Position numbers and translations under genes: made by a program. Shown here piece after piece: positions 28,189-38,200 of a stretch of DNA of 64,000 nucleotides. Source of the stretch: an uncultured Lachnospiraceae bacterium (GTDB lineage: Bacteria > Bacillota > Clostridia > Lachnospirales > Lachnospiraceae); NCBI GenBank assembly GCA_902786205.1, contig CADABQ010000003.1, forward strand, positions 1 through 64,000. The letters are read 5' to 3'. The stretch's first letter is position 1. Every line of letters begins with the position of its first letter. A model generated the notes under the pieces. That model was not told the DNA's origin. It worked only from the letters and a program-made list of their open reading frames with translations, and did no database searches.

Positions 28189-28758
28189 TTATTTTATCTC
28201 AAAGAAATTTCTAAGCATTTGCATGCCATCTGGTGTCATAATTGATTCTGGATGAAATTGTAAGCCATAAATTTCATACTCTTTATGTTTTACAGCCATA
28301 ATTTCTCCATCCGCTGTCTCTGCAATCACCTGTAAACATTCTGGGAAATTTTCTTCCAATGCGGCAAGAGAATGATAACGAGCCACTTTTACATCAGGGG
28401 CAATTCCTTTAAAAATATCTGCATTGGTATCCAATTTTGCTATAGACTGTTTTCCATGCATTAACTGCTTTGCATAAGAAACCGTAGCACCAAATACCTC
28501 ACAAATTGCCTGATGTCCTAAACATACACCTAAAATAGGAACTTTTCCTTTAAAATATCGAATCACGTCTTCACAAATACCAGCATCACTTGGCTTTCCA
28601 GGTCCTGGTGACAATAAAATATGACTTGGATTCATTTCTTCTATTTCCTGACAAGTACAAGCATCATTTCGAATTACCTTTATATCAGGATTTATCGTAC
28701 CTACATATTGAAAAAGATTGTAAGAAAAACTATCATAATTATCTATTAAAAGTATCAT
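28189..28758 (-). CDS. trpG: Anthranilate synthase glutamine amidotransferase subunit
   Basis: 189 residues from the ATG at 28758 (MILLIDNYDSF). The frame extends 15 codons upstream into trpE but the GAAAGGAGG site fixes this start. The class I amidotransferase nucleophile is in 'GVCLGHQAI', and the His/Glu in 'QFHPESI'. It supplies ammonia to TrpE. Only one base separates it from the trpE stop, so translation is coupled. It could also serve aminodeoxychorismate synthase. Confidence 0.95.
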   Translation of the reverse strand: MILLIDNYDSFSYNLFQYVGTINPDIKVIRNDACTCQEIEEMNPSHILLSPGPGKPSDAGICEDVIRYFKGKVPILGVCLGHQAICEVFGATVSYAKQLMHGKQSIAKLDTNADIFKGIAPDVKVARYHSLAALEENFPECLQVIAETADGEIMAVKHKEYEIYGLQFHPESIMTPDGMQMLRNFFEIK

Positions 28759-28759
28759 A

Positions 28760-30247
28760 TTATTCTTCCTCCTTTCCCATAACAGATGCCTGTTCAACTG
28801 CATTTAACACTGCACGAGCCTTATTTAAGCATTCCTGAAATTCGCTTTCAGGAACAGAATCTGCTACAATACCTGCACCAGAACGAACCATTATCTTATC
28901 TTTTACTTTGTAGGCAATACGAATTGCAATACAAGTATCCAAATTTCCTGCAAAATCGATATATCCAATGGCCCCTCCATAAATGCCGCGTTTATTATCT
29001 TCTAACTCATTGATAATCTCACAAGCACGTATCTTTGGAGCACCTGATAATGTTCCTGCCGGCAATACTGCATCTACCGCATCAATTGTTTTACAATCGT
29101 CACGAAGTTCTCCCTCTACGGTTGAGCCAATATGCATAACATGTGAATAGCGTTCAATCTGCATGTATTTATCCAATTTTACAGAACCAAATTTACTGAT
29201 TTTTCCTAAATCATTTCGTCCCAAATCCACTAGCATGTTATGTTCTGCACACTCTTTTGGATCTGCTAATAAGCCGCGTTCCAATTCTAAATCTTCTTCT
29301 TTTGATTTTCCTCTTGGTCTGGTTCCTGCTAATGGAAATGTCAAAAGTTTTTTATCTTCTAATTTAACCAAAGTTTCTGGAGAAGCTCCCGCAACCTCAA
29401 TGGCATCTCCACTAAAATAAAACATATATGGTGAAGGATTTAGGGTACGAAGCACACGATATACGTCAAACAAACTTCCTTCAAAATCCGCGGCCAAGCG
29501 GTTGGACAAAACAACCTGAAAAATATCTCCTTCTTTAATATATTTCTTTGCCTTCTCTACCATTTTGCAATATTGCTCCTTATCAAACAAAGGCTTAAAT
29601 TCGGATTTCAAGTTTGCTGTTGGAATTTCTGCTTTCTCCCCATGTCTAATAATATCTTTTAATTCCTCAATATCCTTAACTGCTTGCTCATAACTATGTT
29701 CCAAATCTTCTGCAGATGCATTTACAATTAGGATAATTTTTTTCTTAATGTTATCATAGGCAATTACCTTATCAAAAAGCATTACATCTACATCCTGGAA
29801 ACCATCTTCATCCTTTGCATCCAATTTCAATTTTGGTTCACTATATTTTAAGTAGTCATAGGAAAAATAGCCTACAAAACCGCCCGTAAAAGTAGGAAAT
29901 CCATCAATCTTAGGGCTTTTATAATCCTTCAATATTTCTGTTATAAATTCACCTGGATGCATCTCTTTTACTTCCCTAAGCACTTTTCCATCCATATCTT
30001 TCATTGTAAGAATTCCATTTGTACAAGTTACATCATATTTAGGATTAAATCCCAAAAACGTATAGCGGCTCATAAATGCCTGTTCCTCTACGCTTTCTAA
30101 TATATAACAATGCTCACTTTTCGCCTTCAATTTGCGAAGCACCTCTATTGGTGTAATCAAATCCGAAAAAATTTCGCTTGCAACAGGAATCATCTTGTAA
30201 CCATCTTTTGCATATTGTTTTGCTTCTTCTAAACTAGGTATTGCCAT
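28760..30247 (-). CDS. trpE: Anthranilate synthase component I
   Basis: 495 residues, the full chorismate-binding enzyme. The N-terminal half carries 'LESVEEQAFMSRYTFLG', which includes the region where tryptophan feedback acts. The catalytic C-terminal half has 'FPLAGTRPRGKS' and 'LPAGTLSGAPKIRA'. It makes anthranilate from chorismate with TrpG. The ATG at 30247 has AAAAGGAG and lies just past the T-box terminator. Confidence 0.97.
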   Translation of the reverse strand: MAIPSLEEAKQYAKDGYKMIPVASEIFSDLITPIEVLRKLKAKSEHCYILESVEEQAFMSRYTFLGFNPKYDVTCTNGILTMKDMDGKVLREVKEMHPGEFITEILKDYKSPKIDGFPTFTGGFVGYFSYDYLKYSEPKLKLDAKDEDGFQDVDVMLFDKVIAYDNIKKKIILIVNASAEDLEHSYEQAVKDIEELKDIIRHGEKAEIPTANLKSEFKPLFDKEQYCKMVEKAKKYIKEGDIFQVVLSNRLAADFEGSLFDVYRVLRTLNPSPYMFYFSGDAIEVAGASPETLVKLEDKKLLTFPLAGTRPRGKSKEEDLELERGLLADPKECAEHNMLVDLGRNDLGKISKFGSVKLDKYMQIERYSHVMHIGSTVEGELRDDCKTIDAVDAVLPAGTLSGAPKIRACEIINELEDNKRGIYGGAIGYIDFAGNLDTCIAIRIAYKVKDKIMVRSGAGIVADSVPESEFQECLNKARAVLNAVEQASVMGKEEE

Positions 30248-30267
30248 CTAAAACACTCCTTTTAAAA

Positions 30268-30540
30268 CAAAAAAACCGCCCTTAATAAAATATTAAGGAC
30301 GGGTAAATATTCACTCGCGGTACCACCTTTTTTGATGCAACTGCATCCACTCATAATGTACTGACATACACAATCGAATATAACGGTTCGATACACCGTC
30401 GGGTATTACTAAGCATCTGCTGTTCTTCCCGCCCTTATGAGTCCATTCACTAAAAACCTGTTTGCCGCAATCACACCATTTTGCGACTCTCTGAAATTCA
30501 TCTGTCTTTCGCTACTTCTCTCAATCACTGGTTTCATTTA
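30268..30540 (-). promoter_or_regulatory. T-box leader (tRNA-Trp sensing) of trpEGDC
   Basis: On the minus strand the conserved T-box GGTGGTACCGCG is at 30316-30327. It is followed by a 12-bp terminator stem (CCGTCCTTAATA with TATTAAGGGCGG, ending about 30276) and a T run at about 30269-30275. In the long stem I region, the codon TGG sits in the context GTGAATGGAC (30443-30445), the position and flanks expected for a specifier. Uncharged tRNA-Trp should stabilise the antiterminator and switch the operon on when tryptophan is scarce. Confidence 0.93.
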
Positions 30541-30548
30541 TTAAAGCC

Positions 30549-30577
30549 ATTTTACTCCCATCAAATGAAAATGTCAA
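30549..30577 (-). promoter_or_regulatory. Promoter of the trp operon
   Basis: TTGACA (30572-30577), 17-bp spacer, TAAAAT (30549-30554) on the minus strand, immediately before the T-box leader. Confidence 0.85.
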
Positions 30578-30625
30578 CTGTTTTATCTTTATGTCGACTT
30601 GGATTATTTTATAACCAAAATAGGA

Positions 30626-31744
30626 TTAATGTAATTCTTTTTGCGCCATTTCTAAAGCTGCTGCAATTACGGCATCCATATCATAATATTTATATTCGCC
30701 TAATCTACCACCAAAAATAACCTTTTGCTCCTTGTCTGCAAATTTTCGATACTCTGCATATCTGGCACTATTTTTTTCGTCATTTACTGGATAGTATGGT
30801 TCGTCTCCCTGTTTCCATTCGGAAGAATATTCGCGACTGATAATCGTTTTTGGAATATCCTTACCTGCTGCATCTTTTCCAAATTCAAACCACTTATGCT
30901 CAATAATTCTTGTCCATGGTGTCTCTGCATCTGTATAATTTACCGCTGCATTTCCCTGAAAATTCGGTATGTCAAGCGTTTCTGTCTCAAATCGAACAGA
31001 ACGATATTCCAATGCACCTAATTGATAATTAAAGTATGCATCAATGGCTCCAGTATAAACTATCTTATCCGCCATAGAATCATATTTCTCTTTTTCTTTT
31101 AAATAATCGATTCCCGTTTTCACTTCTATGCCTTCCAACATATTCGAAACCATTTTTGTATAACCACCCATTGGAATTCCCTGATAGATTGCATTAAAAT
31201 AATTATTATCAAACGTCAATCTAACAGGCAATCGTTTAATTATAAAAGCAGGTAATTCCGTACATGGTCTTCCCCATTGCTTTTCTGTATAGCCTTTTAC
31301 CAATTTTTCATAAATATCTGTGCCTACTAGGCTAATTGCTTGTTCTTCCAAGTTATGTGGTTCTGTAATTCCAGCCTTTTTCTTCTGTTCCTCGATCTTT
31401 TCTTCTGCTTCTTTTGGTGTCACTACACCCCACATTTTGTTAAAGGTATACATATTAAATGGCAATGAAAATAATTCTCCCTTATAGTTTGCTACTGGAG
31501 AATTTGTAAACCGATTAAATTCTGCAAACTGATTCACATACTCCCATACCTGTTTATTGTTTGTGTGAAAAATGTGTGCACCATACTTATGAACATGGAT
31601 TCCTTCACTTTCTTCTGTATACACATTACCAGCAATGTGGTTTCTCTTATCAATTACAAGAACCTTTTTCCCTGCTTTTTTTGCTTCCTGTGCAAATACT
31701 GCACCATATAATCCTGCTCCAACAATTACATAATCATACTTCAT
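30626..31744 (-). CDS. glf: UDP-galactopyranose mutase
   Basis: 372 residues, typical Glf. The FAD-binding motif 'VIVGAGLYGAVFAQEAK' is at the N-terminus, with 'GYTEKQWGRPC' and the late 'VIFGGRLGEYKYYDMD' as family signatures. It converts UDP-galactopyranose to UDP-galactofuranose for surface glycans. The ATG at 31744 has only an AGAAGAG site. It starts 58 bases past glmS with no strong terminator between, so a glmS-glf operon is likely. Confidence 0.97.
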   Translation of the reverse strand: MKYDYVIVGAGLYGAVFAQEAKKAGKKVLVIDKRNHIAGNVYTEESEGIHVHKYGAHIFHTNNKQVWEYVNQFAEFNRFTNSPVANYKGELFSLPFNMYTFNKMWGVVTPKEAEEKIEEQKKKAGITEPHNLEEQAISLVGTDIYEKLVKGYTEKQWGRPCTELPAFIIKRLPVRLTFDNNYFNAIYQGIPMGGYTKMVSNMLEGIEVKTGIDYLKEKEKYDSMADKIVYTGAIDAYFNYQLGALEYRSVRFETETLDIPNFQGNAAVNYTDAETPWTRIIEHKWFEFGKDAAGKDIPKTIISREYSSEWKQGDEPYYPVNDEKNSARYAEYRKFADKEQKVIFGGRLGEYKYYDMDAVIAAALEMAQKELH

Positions 31745-31802
31745 ACTCTTCTTTTAGGGAGTATTCTCCCTACTCCTCTCTTTTCAATCGTTTTTTTATT
31801 TT

Positions 31803-33659
31803 CTATTCTACTGTTACACTTTTTGCCAGGTTTCTAGGTTTATCTACGTCCAATCCTCTGGCAACAGATACATAATATCCCATTAATTGTAACGGAACAA
31901 CTGCCAATGATGCGGCAAAATGTACATCTGTTTTAGGTATATACGTGGTAAAATCTACCGTATCTTCAATATTGTAATTACCATAACTTGTCAATCCACA
32001 CAAGTAAGCACCACGACTCTTACACTCTACCATATTTGAAATTGTTTTCTCATATAGCTCACTTTGTGTTAGCACACCAATAACCAGCGTACCATCCTCA
32101 ATCAGCGAAATCGTTCCATGTTTTAATTCGCCCGCTGCATATGCCTCCGAATGGATATAGCTGATTTCCTTCATCTTTAAGCTTCCTTCCAGACTGATTG
32201 CATAATCGATTCCTCTTCCAATAAAGAAAATATCTTTTGCATTCACCTGTTTTGCGGCAAACCACTGTATTCTCTCTTTATCTTCAATAATTCTTTGAAT
32301 CTTATCTGGTAACGTTTGTAATTCGTCTATTAAATTTTTATACGCATCACTCTTTAACTCTCCACGAACTTTACCAAATTGGATTGCCAAGCAATAAGAC
32401 GCAATCAACTGTGTACTATATGCCTTTGTTGTTGCCACTGCAATTTCCGGTCCTGCCAGTGTATAAAATACATTATCCGCTTCTCTGGCAATGGAACTTC
32501 CCACTACATTTACAATGGCAAGTGTCTTTATACCTAATGCCTTTGCCTCTCGTAATGCTGCCAGACTATCTGCCGTTTCTCCAGACTGACTTACAATAAT
32601 CACCAATCCATCTTTGTCTAAGATTGGTTTACGATAACGAAATTCAGAAGCTAACTCTACACGAACAGGTATCCGAGCCAAATCTTCTATTACATACTGC
32701 GCCGCCACACCTACATGATAAGCAGAGCCACAAGCCACAATATAAATCTGAGAAATATTTTTTATATCTTTATCGGTCAAACCAACTTCACTTAAATCAA
32801 TATATTTTTTCTTTGTTTTTTCATCTTCACGTAATACGGAATGAATGGTATCCTGTACCGCCTTTGGCTGTTCGTGAATCTCCTTCATCATAAAATGTTC
32901 AAAACCAGCTTTTTCTGCTGCTTCTGCATCCCATTTGATTTCCACAAGATCTTTTTTAATCTCATCGCCATCCAGATTATAGAAGGTCACTTTACCTTTC
33001 TGTAAGTGTCCGATTTCCATATTTCCGATATAATATACTTTTCTAGCATATTTTAGGATGGCAGGCACATCCGATGCAATATAGGACTCTCCATTTGCCA
33101 CACCGATAATCATTGGGCTATCTTTTCTTGCTACAAAAATTTCTTCTGGATATTCTTTGAACATAACCGCCAATGCATAGGAACCTCGTATACGAATCAT
33201 TGCATGATTAATCGCATCGACTGGTGTTCCCTCATATTTTTTGTAATAATAATCAATCAATTTTACTGCTACTTCTGTATCCGTAGAAGAATAAAACTCA
33301 TACCCTTTTCGCACAAGCTTATCTTTTAATTCTTGATAATTCTCAATGATACCATTATGTACTGCTACTACATTTCCATCATCACTGCAATGAGGGTGTG
33401 CATTCTCCTCTGATGGTTCCCCATGTGTCGCCCATCTGGTATGTCCGATACCACAGGTACCATGCAATGCCTTTCCATCATTTGTTTTTTCAGCTAAAAT
33501 CCGCAATCTGCCTTTTGCTTTTATAATTTCTACATTTGACGTTCCATTACGAACCGCAATCCCCGCTGAATCATATCCACGATACTCTAATTTTGAAAGA
33601 CCATCCAATAAAATAGGAGCAGCCTGATGATTTCCATTAAATCCTACAATTCCACACAT
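31803..33659 (-). CDS. glmS: Glutamine-fructose-6-phosphate aminotransferase
   Basis: 618 residues, full length. The N-terminal glutaminase domain has its nucleophile at Cys2 (MCGIVGF) and 'GHTRWATHGEPS'. Two SIS sugar-binding domains follow ('VACGSAYHVG', 'SQSGETADS'), with the C-terminal end 'DKPRNLAKSVTVE'. It makes glucosamine-6-phosphate, the entry to UDP-GlcNAc. The ATG at 33659 has GGAGGAAA. The leader is about 80 nt and contains no recognisable glmS ribozyme. Confidence 0.98.
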   Translation of the reverse strand: MCGIVGFNGNHQAAPILLDGLSKLEYRGYDSAGIAVRNGTSNVEIIKAKGRLRILAEKTNDGKALHGTCGIGHTRWATHGEPSEENAHPHCSDDGNVVAVHNGIIENYQELKDKLVRKGYEFYSSTDTEVAVKLIDYYYKKYEGTPVDAINHAMIRIRGSYALAVMFKEYPEEIFVARKDSPMIIGVANGESYIASDVPAILKYARKVYYIGNMEIGHLQKGKVTFYNLDGDEIKKDLVEIKWDAEAAEKAGFEHFMMKEIHEQPKAVQDTIHSVLREDEKTKKKYIDLSEVGLTDKDIKNISQIYIVACGSAYHVGVAAQYVIEDLARIPVRVELASEFRYRKPILDKDGLVIIVSQSGETADSLAALREAKALGIKTLAIVNVVGSSIAREADNVFYTLAGPEIAVATTKAYSTQLIASYCLAIQFGKVRGELKSDAYKNLIDELQTLPDKIQRIIEDKERIQWFAAKQVNAKDIFFIGRGIDYAISLEGSLKMKEISYIHSEAYAAGELKHGTISLIEDGTLVIGVLTQSELYEKTISNMVECKSRGAYLCGLTSYGNYNIEDTVDFTTYIPKTDVHFAASLAVVPLQLMGYYVSVARGLDVDKPRNLAKSVTVE

Positions 33660-33745
33660 AATAATTTTTCCTCCATTATTTGGTGATTCACAATTTATTC
33701 TATGACAACGAATACCTTTTTCATTCTATTTTTATGAACCAGCTC

Positions 33746-33774
33746 ATTATACCATGCTATGATAATTAACTCAA
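33746..33774 (-). promoter_or_regulatory. Promoter of glmS
   Basis: TTGAGT (33769-33774), 17-bp spacer, TATAAT (33746-33751) on the minus strand. Confidence 0.75.
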
Positions 33775-33902
33775 TATCTAAACCTAAGCAAGTAATACCG
33801 TCTTTTCCAATGTCAAACCATATTATTGGATTTTTTTGCATTCTAACAGCCTTGTATCATACCACATATTTTTTTCATATATATAGTGTCCATTGTGTCC
33901 TT

Positions 33903-35219
33903 TCATACATCTTCATTACCAGAAGCATGTAATTTAAAAGACAAATAATGTTCTAATATATTTTCTTGGTATCCCAACTTTTTTTCATCCATAATCCATT
34001 CAGCTACCTTTTTTAAACTAGGATGTTTCAGCTGTTGCAATTTCTTTACCCTTGCAAAAGAAATAGATTTTATTTTTACGCTTGCCGCCATAAAATCGTC
34101 TCGATTATAACACCACAATTTAACATTATTTCCATAGCGATCAATCACTTTTTGAGCAATTTTCAATCCTTCTGGATCAAAATCCCCCGCATAAAAAATA
34201 GTCACATTTTCTTCCACTAACAAATCTAATAGCACAAAAACAGCAATTCGAAGTTGACCATTTCCACAAACGATAGCTTCATTTTTGAAAACGTCCTGTT
34301 CCGTTAAATAACGAAAAACAGATGGATTTTCTACTACATATACTCTCTTATTCGGCGTCAAAACCCTCTTTAGATTGCTCAGATTAGAAAGCGTTAACTG
34401 CTGTAATTCTTGTCGTTCGATATAGCCATTCATTCCCATATGAAAAGTACTATCTTCACAAATGCCACGAATACCATAACATGTAACAAAACTCGAAATA
34501 TCATCTTTTAAAATGCCTGCATCATATAAAATTTCCGCACGATCTTCCGCACACTGATTTTTATATTCTATTTGTAATATAGCACATATACCATATAACA
34601 AATATCGAAACAATCTTTTATTTTCATCAAAAGCGTGTGGATTTCCTGTAATTTCAGCAGCGAATACAGGCAACCGCATTTTCCGATTTTTATATATAGG
34701 TAATGCATTAATTGCCTCAAGCACATAAGCAAATTGGCTATGAAAATCCAAATAATCTTCCTTCTCCCATTTTTTTATTCCTAAATAGGGTGGGCATTTT
34801 TCATCTAAAATCTGTTGCAACCATTTCTCTGCTCTAGTATGTTCAAATTTATCGAGAAGTTTCTGAAAATGTTTCTGACTCTCTACTTCTTTTTGTACTT
34901 GTATTTCTTTTTTAGATATCAATGGACTACTACATACTTTTTCCAAGATTTCTTCTAACGTTACTTCTGCAAATTTAGACTTTTCCAAAGCATGAGAAAA
35001 AGCTTTTTCAGAAACCGTAAGATTTTTTTGTTTATGGCAATTCGTTTGCAGAAAGCCTTCTAATGCATCTCTTTCTTCTTCTTTAGGATTTGAAAGTAAA
35101 ACACTCCCTCCTACATGTCCTAAGGATGCATAACGTTCCTGAAATCCCAACATGAGCCGACGAAATCCTTCCTGTTTAAAATAGGAGACCGCCTCCTCTA
35201 ATAATTTTGTATTTTGCAT
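33903..35219 (-). CDS. jetD: Wadjet JetD (DUF3323/DUF2399 TOPRIM nuclease)
   Basis: 438 residues. The N-terminal 'GHVGGSVLLSNPKEEERDAL' region matches the DUF3323 part. The C-terminal DUF2399/TOPRIM-like part has 'YVVENPSVF' near residue 298 and 'FYAGDFDPEGLKIAQ' near 345, whose acidic residues should bind the catalytic metal. In Wadjet systems JetD cuts DNA once the SMC-like JetABC motor has extruded a small closed circle. The start ATG at 35219 comes one base after the jetC stop, so the two are coupled. Last gene of the operon. Confidence 0.9.
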   Translation of the reverse strand: MQNTKLLEEAVSYFKQEGFRRLMLGFQERYASLGHVGGSVLLSNPKEEERDALEGFLQTNCHKQKNLTVSEKAFSHALEKSKFAEVTLEEILEKVCSSPLISKKEIQVQKEVESQKHFQKLLDKFEHTRAEKWLQQILDEKCPPYLGIKKWEKEDYLDFHSQFAYVLEAINALPIYKNRKMRLPVFAAEITGNPHAFDENKRLFRYLLYGICAILQIEYKNQCAEDRAEILYDAGILKDDISSFVTCYGIRGICEDSTFHMGMNGYIERQELQQLTLSNLSNLKRVLTPNKRVYVVENPSVFRYLTEQDVFKNEAIVCGNGQLRIAVFVLLDLLVEENVTIFYAGDFDPEGLKIAQKVIDRYGNNVKLWCYNRDDFMAASVKIKSISFARVKKLQQLKHPSLKKVAEWIMDEKKLGYQENILEHYLSFKLHASGNEDV

Positions 35220-35220
35220 A

Positions 35221-38200
35221 TCAACTACCCTCTGTTACTAAAGTCCGAACTTTTCCATTCCAATGATATGGTAGCACGGATACATACTTCGCATTCTCAG
35301 GTCGTAGCAACTGATAAATAGAAAGATTTGGAACTGTATCACAATCTCCCCACAAAAGCTGAGAATTGATGATAAACTGAAAATTCAATTCTACCATAAG
35401 TCGGAACATATCACTAATGTTATTTTCATCTACACCCGCAAAAGCCTCATCTAAAGATACCAATCTTGGCGCATCTGCTCTAGCCCCCTGATATTTTGCA
35501 ACCACAGCCGAAAATAACGGTACATACATCGCCATCGCTTTTTCGCCTCCACTAAAGGTAAAAAATGCAGTATTCGTTAATTCCTTTATATTTTCTCCTG
35601 TTTTTTGGAAATATAATTGAAATTCAAACCAATTTCGGTAGTCAAGAATATCTTTCATAATTCCATGAAAACTGGTTGTATTTCCAGACTCTTCCATGCG
35701 TCTTCTTGCTTGTGCTACCTTATATTGAAAATGACGAGACATTTTTTCTAATTCTGTTTCACTCAAAATGCCTACATCTTTTTTTAATAAATCCACTAAC
35801 GCACTGGTATCCAGTTCTTCCTCACTCTCTGCTTTTTTCTTTTTCCAGCGAAGGCTTAACTTCAAACCACTAGAAGTGTTCATACTTCCCATTAGTTTAT
35901 TCATATTGGCAACCCATTCTTCACTCTTATAAATTTTAGCCCGAATCTTCTTACTGACAGTTTGCGCCAAAATCGTTTCAAAAAGTTCCCGGTCCTTATC
36001 ACTTACAAGTTTTTCCTGTATTTCTAAATCTTCTGTAATTCCTCTTTGGATGATGCGAAACGCAACTTCCTTTCCTTTATATTTTCCTACAATATCCAAA
36101 CGCTGATACTTAGATGCTTTTTCTTCTTGAGCATACTCCTTATAACACTCTGATTGGAACAAATGCTTTATTGTCAATGAAAAATCTGTCATTTCATTCA
36201 AATACTTAAAGAATCTCTCTTGCAATTCCTCTCTATACTCATCGGATGTCTTTCTGACAAGCTCCTGTAAAGTAGTCACCACAAAATCTGCACATTCCTG
36301 AGCACTTCCTTCTAAATCACATTCATTTACATATTTTAATGCGTATTCATCCGTAAATGCACACTCACTTAAAGCTACTTCCTGTATTTTTTTCTGTTGC
36401 TGTGTTTTCGTTTTTTCAAATTCTTCCTGATTCTTTTCCAGGTCTTTTTCAAAGCCCTTATAAGAAATTGCAGACTCTTTGATTTCATTTGGTAGTTCCT
36501 GCAAACGTTTTACGCAATATGCCAATTTTTCTTTAATAGAATCTACATCTTTTAATTTTAACTGTTCCTCGCATGCCTCAAGATCCGACTGTAAATGTCT
36601 GCACTCTCTATTTTGATTATTCAAATCATAACGCAATTCATCCAAATCATACAGTTGTTCTTCTAATTGATCTTGTATGTTTTGAAGCATCTCTAAAATT
36701 TGCAAATATTTTTCATGTAGCGCTTTCAACTCTATCAATGACTTATCATATTCTTCTAATTCAATTTTTGCCTCTTTAAAATCTTGCAAATTTTTTCGAA
36801 CATACACATGCCTACAAATTTCTGCAGCCTCCAATCGCACCTCACGCAGCAATTTTTCTTGTTCCTGCATTTCTAATTCAATCGTTTCAACGATTGACAA
36901 CTGATTTTCTAGTCGAATCGTACAATCATAACTTTGTCGAACAGCAAGCTTAATATCTACTTCTTTTGGAAAAGTTAAAAATTCTTCATCCAAACATTTT
37001 AAAGACGTTCTTAACTCCTTAACAAAATCTTCCATGCGTGCTAATTCCATTTTAGATAGTTGTAATTGTCCCTGTAATTCTTTTATTTTTTTCTCACGAA
37101 ATTCTGCTCTTGCCTTCACACCTATAAACGTAGCTTCATAATTTCCAGCAAGTGTTCCGTATAAATTCCCAATCTGAAATCCATTTTCAGAAAGACGTGT
37201 ACTTCCCACTGTAGAAATTCCAATTGTCTGTAATAGATTGGTTATTTCCTGATAAAAAACAATATCTGCACTTTCCATAGTGACATCTAAAAATTCCGTG
37301 ATGTTTTTTTCTAACCATGCTCCATCAGAAAAAATGTAAGTATCACTGTGCCCTTCACGAAAAGCAAGAACTTGCTCTTTATAATTACCAGGGACTACAA
37401 GTGCGTCCAGCAATCCCATCTTCAGCAATGCCTCTTCTAAACGGTTTCGCTGTTGTTCGCTACATTGTTCCGTAAAATCTAACACTTTATAAAATGGCTC
37501 GTATGGAATGTTTTGACTTTTCAACCATTCTCGATTTTTCTGCACAACCTCATCTCGAACCGGCTCTGGATCCTTTTGATCCAACCACTCCTGTAAAGTA
37601 GTTTCTAATATTGTCACTTGTTCCTGCTGTTCCTTCTGCTGCCTTTCCGCATCGAACAATGTAGTTTTTACTTCTTGTTCCTTCCTATTTCTTTCTTTTC
37701 TAACCAAATCTTTTACATCAGAAAAATCTTTTTCCTGCGTGAATGTTTCTATCTCTGTAACAATTCTTTGTTGCATTTCCTCTAACAGTGTCAATTCTTT
37801 ATTCTTTCTATTCCACTGATAAAATTTTTCTATCCATTCACTCTTTACTTGCGCTTCTTGCTCCTGCAATACAATCTGTTCACGTTCTAATTGTTTTTTT
37901 ACTTTTTCTTCGTTATAATGTTTTACTTGTAAATCTTCGTATTTTTGGCTCTCTGTTTTTTCCTTTTCCAAAATTTCAATTCCTTGTACCACATGTTCTT
38001 TCATATTAGAAACTTGTTGTAAAATTGTATCAAAAGAATACACCTGATCCAAAGATTTTTGCAATTCGTCCTTCATAAAACTATGTTCATCAAAGCTTAA
38101 AATTTGAAATATTTCATCCATCTCCAAAAATTTGTCCTCTATTTCATCCACAGCCAGCTCTTTTTTCTGCAAATAATCTTTTTGTTTTCCTTCTGTTTCT

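Noticed and set aside
33660..33902. Possible glmS ribozyme upstream of glmS
   Set aside because: The gap carries a promoter about 80 nt before the start, which leaves too short a leader, and no conserved glmS ribozyme core could be found.
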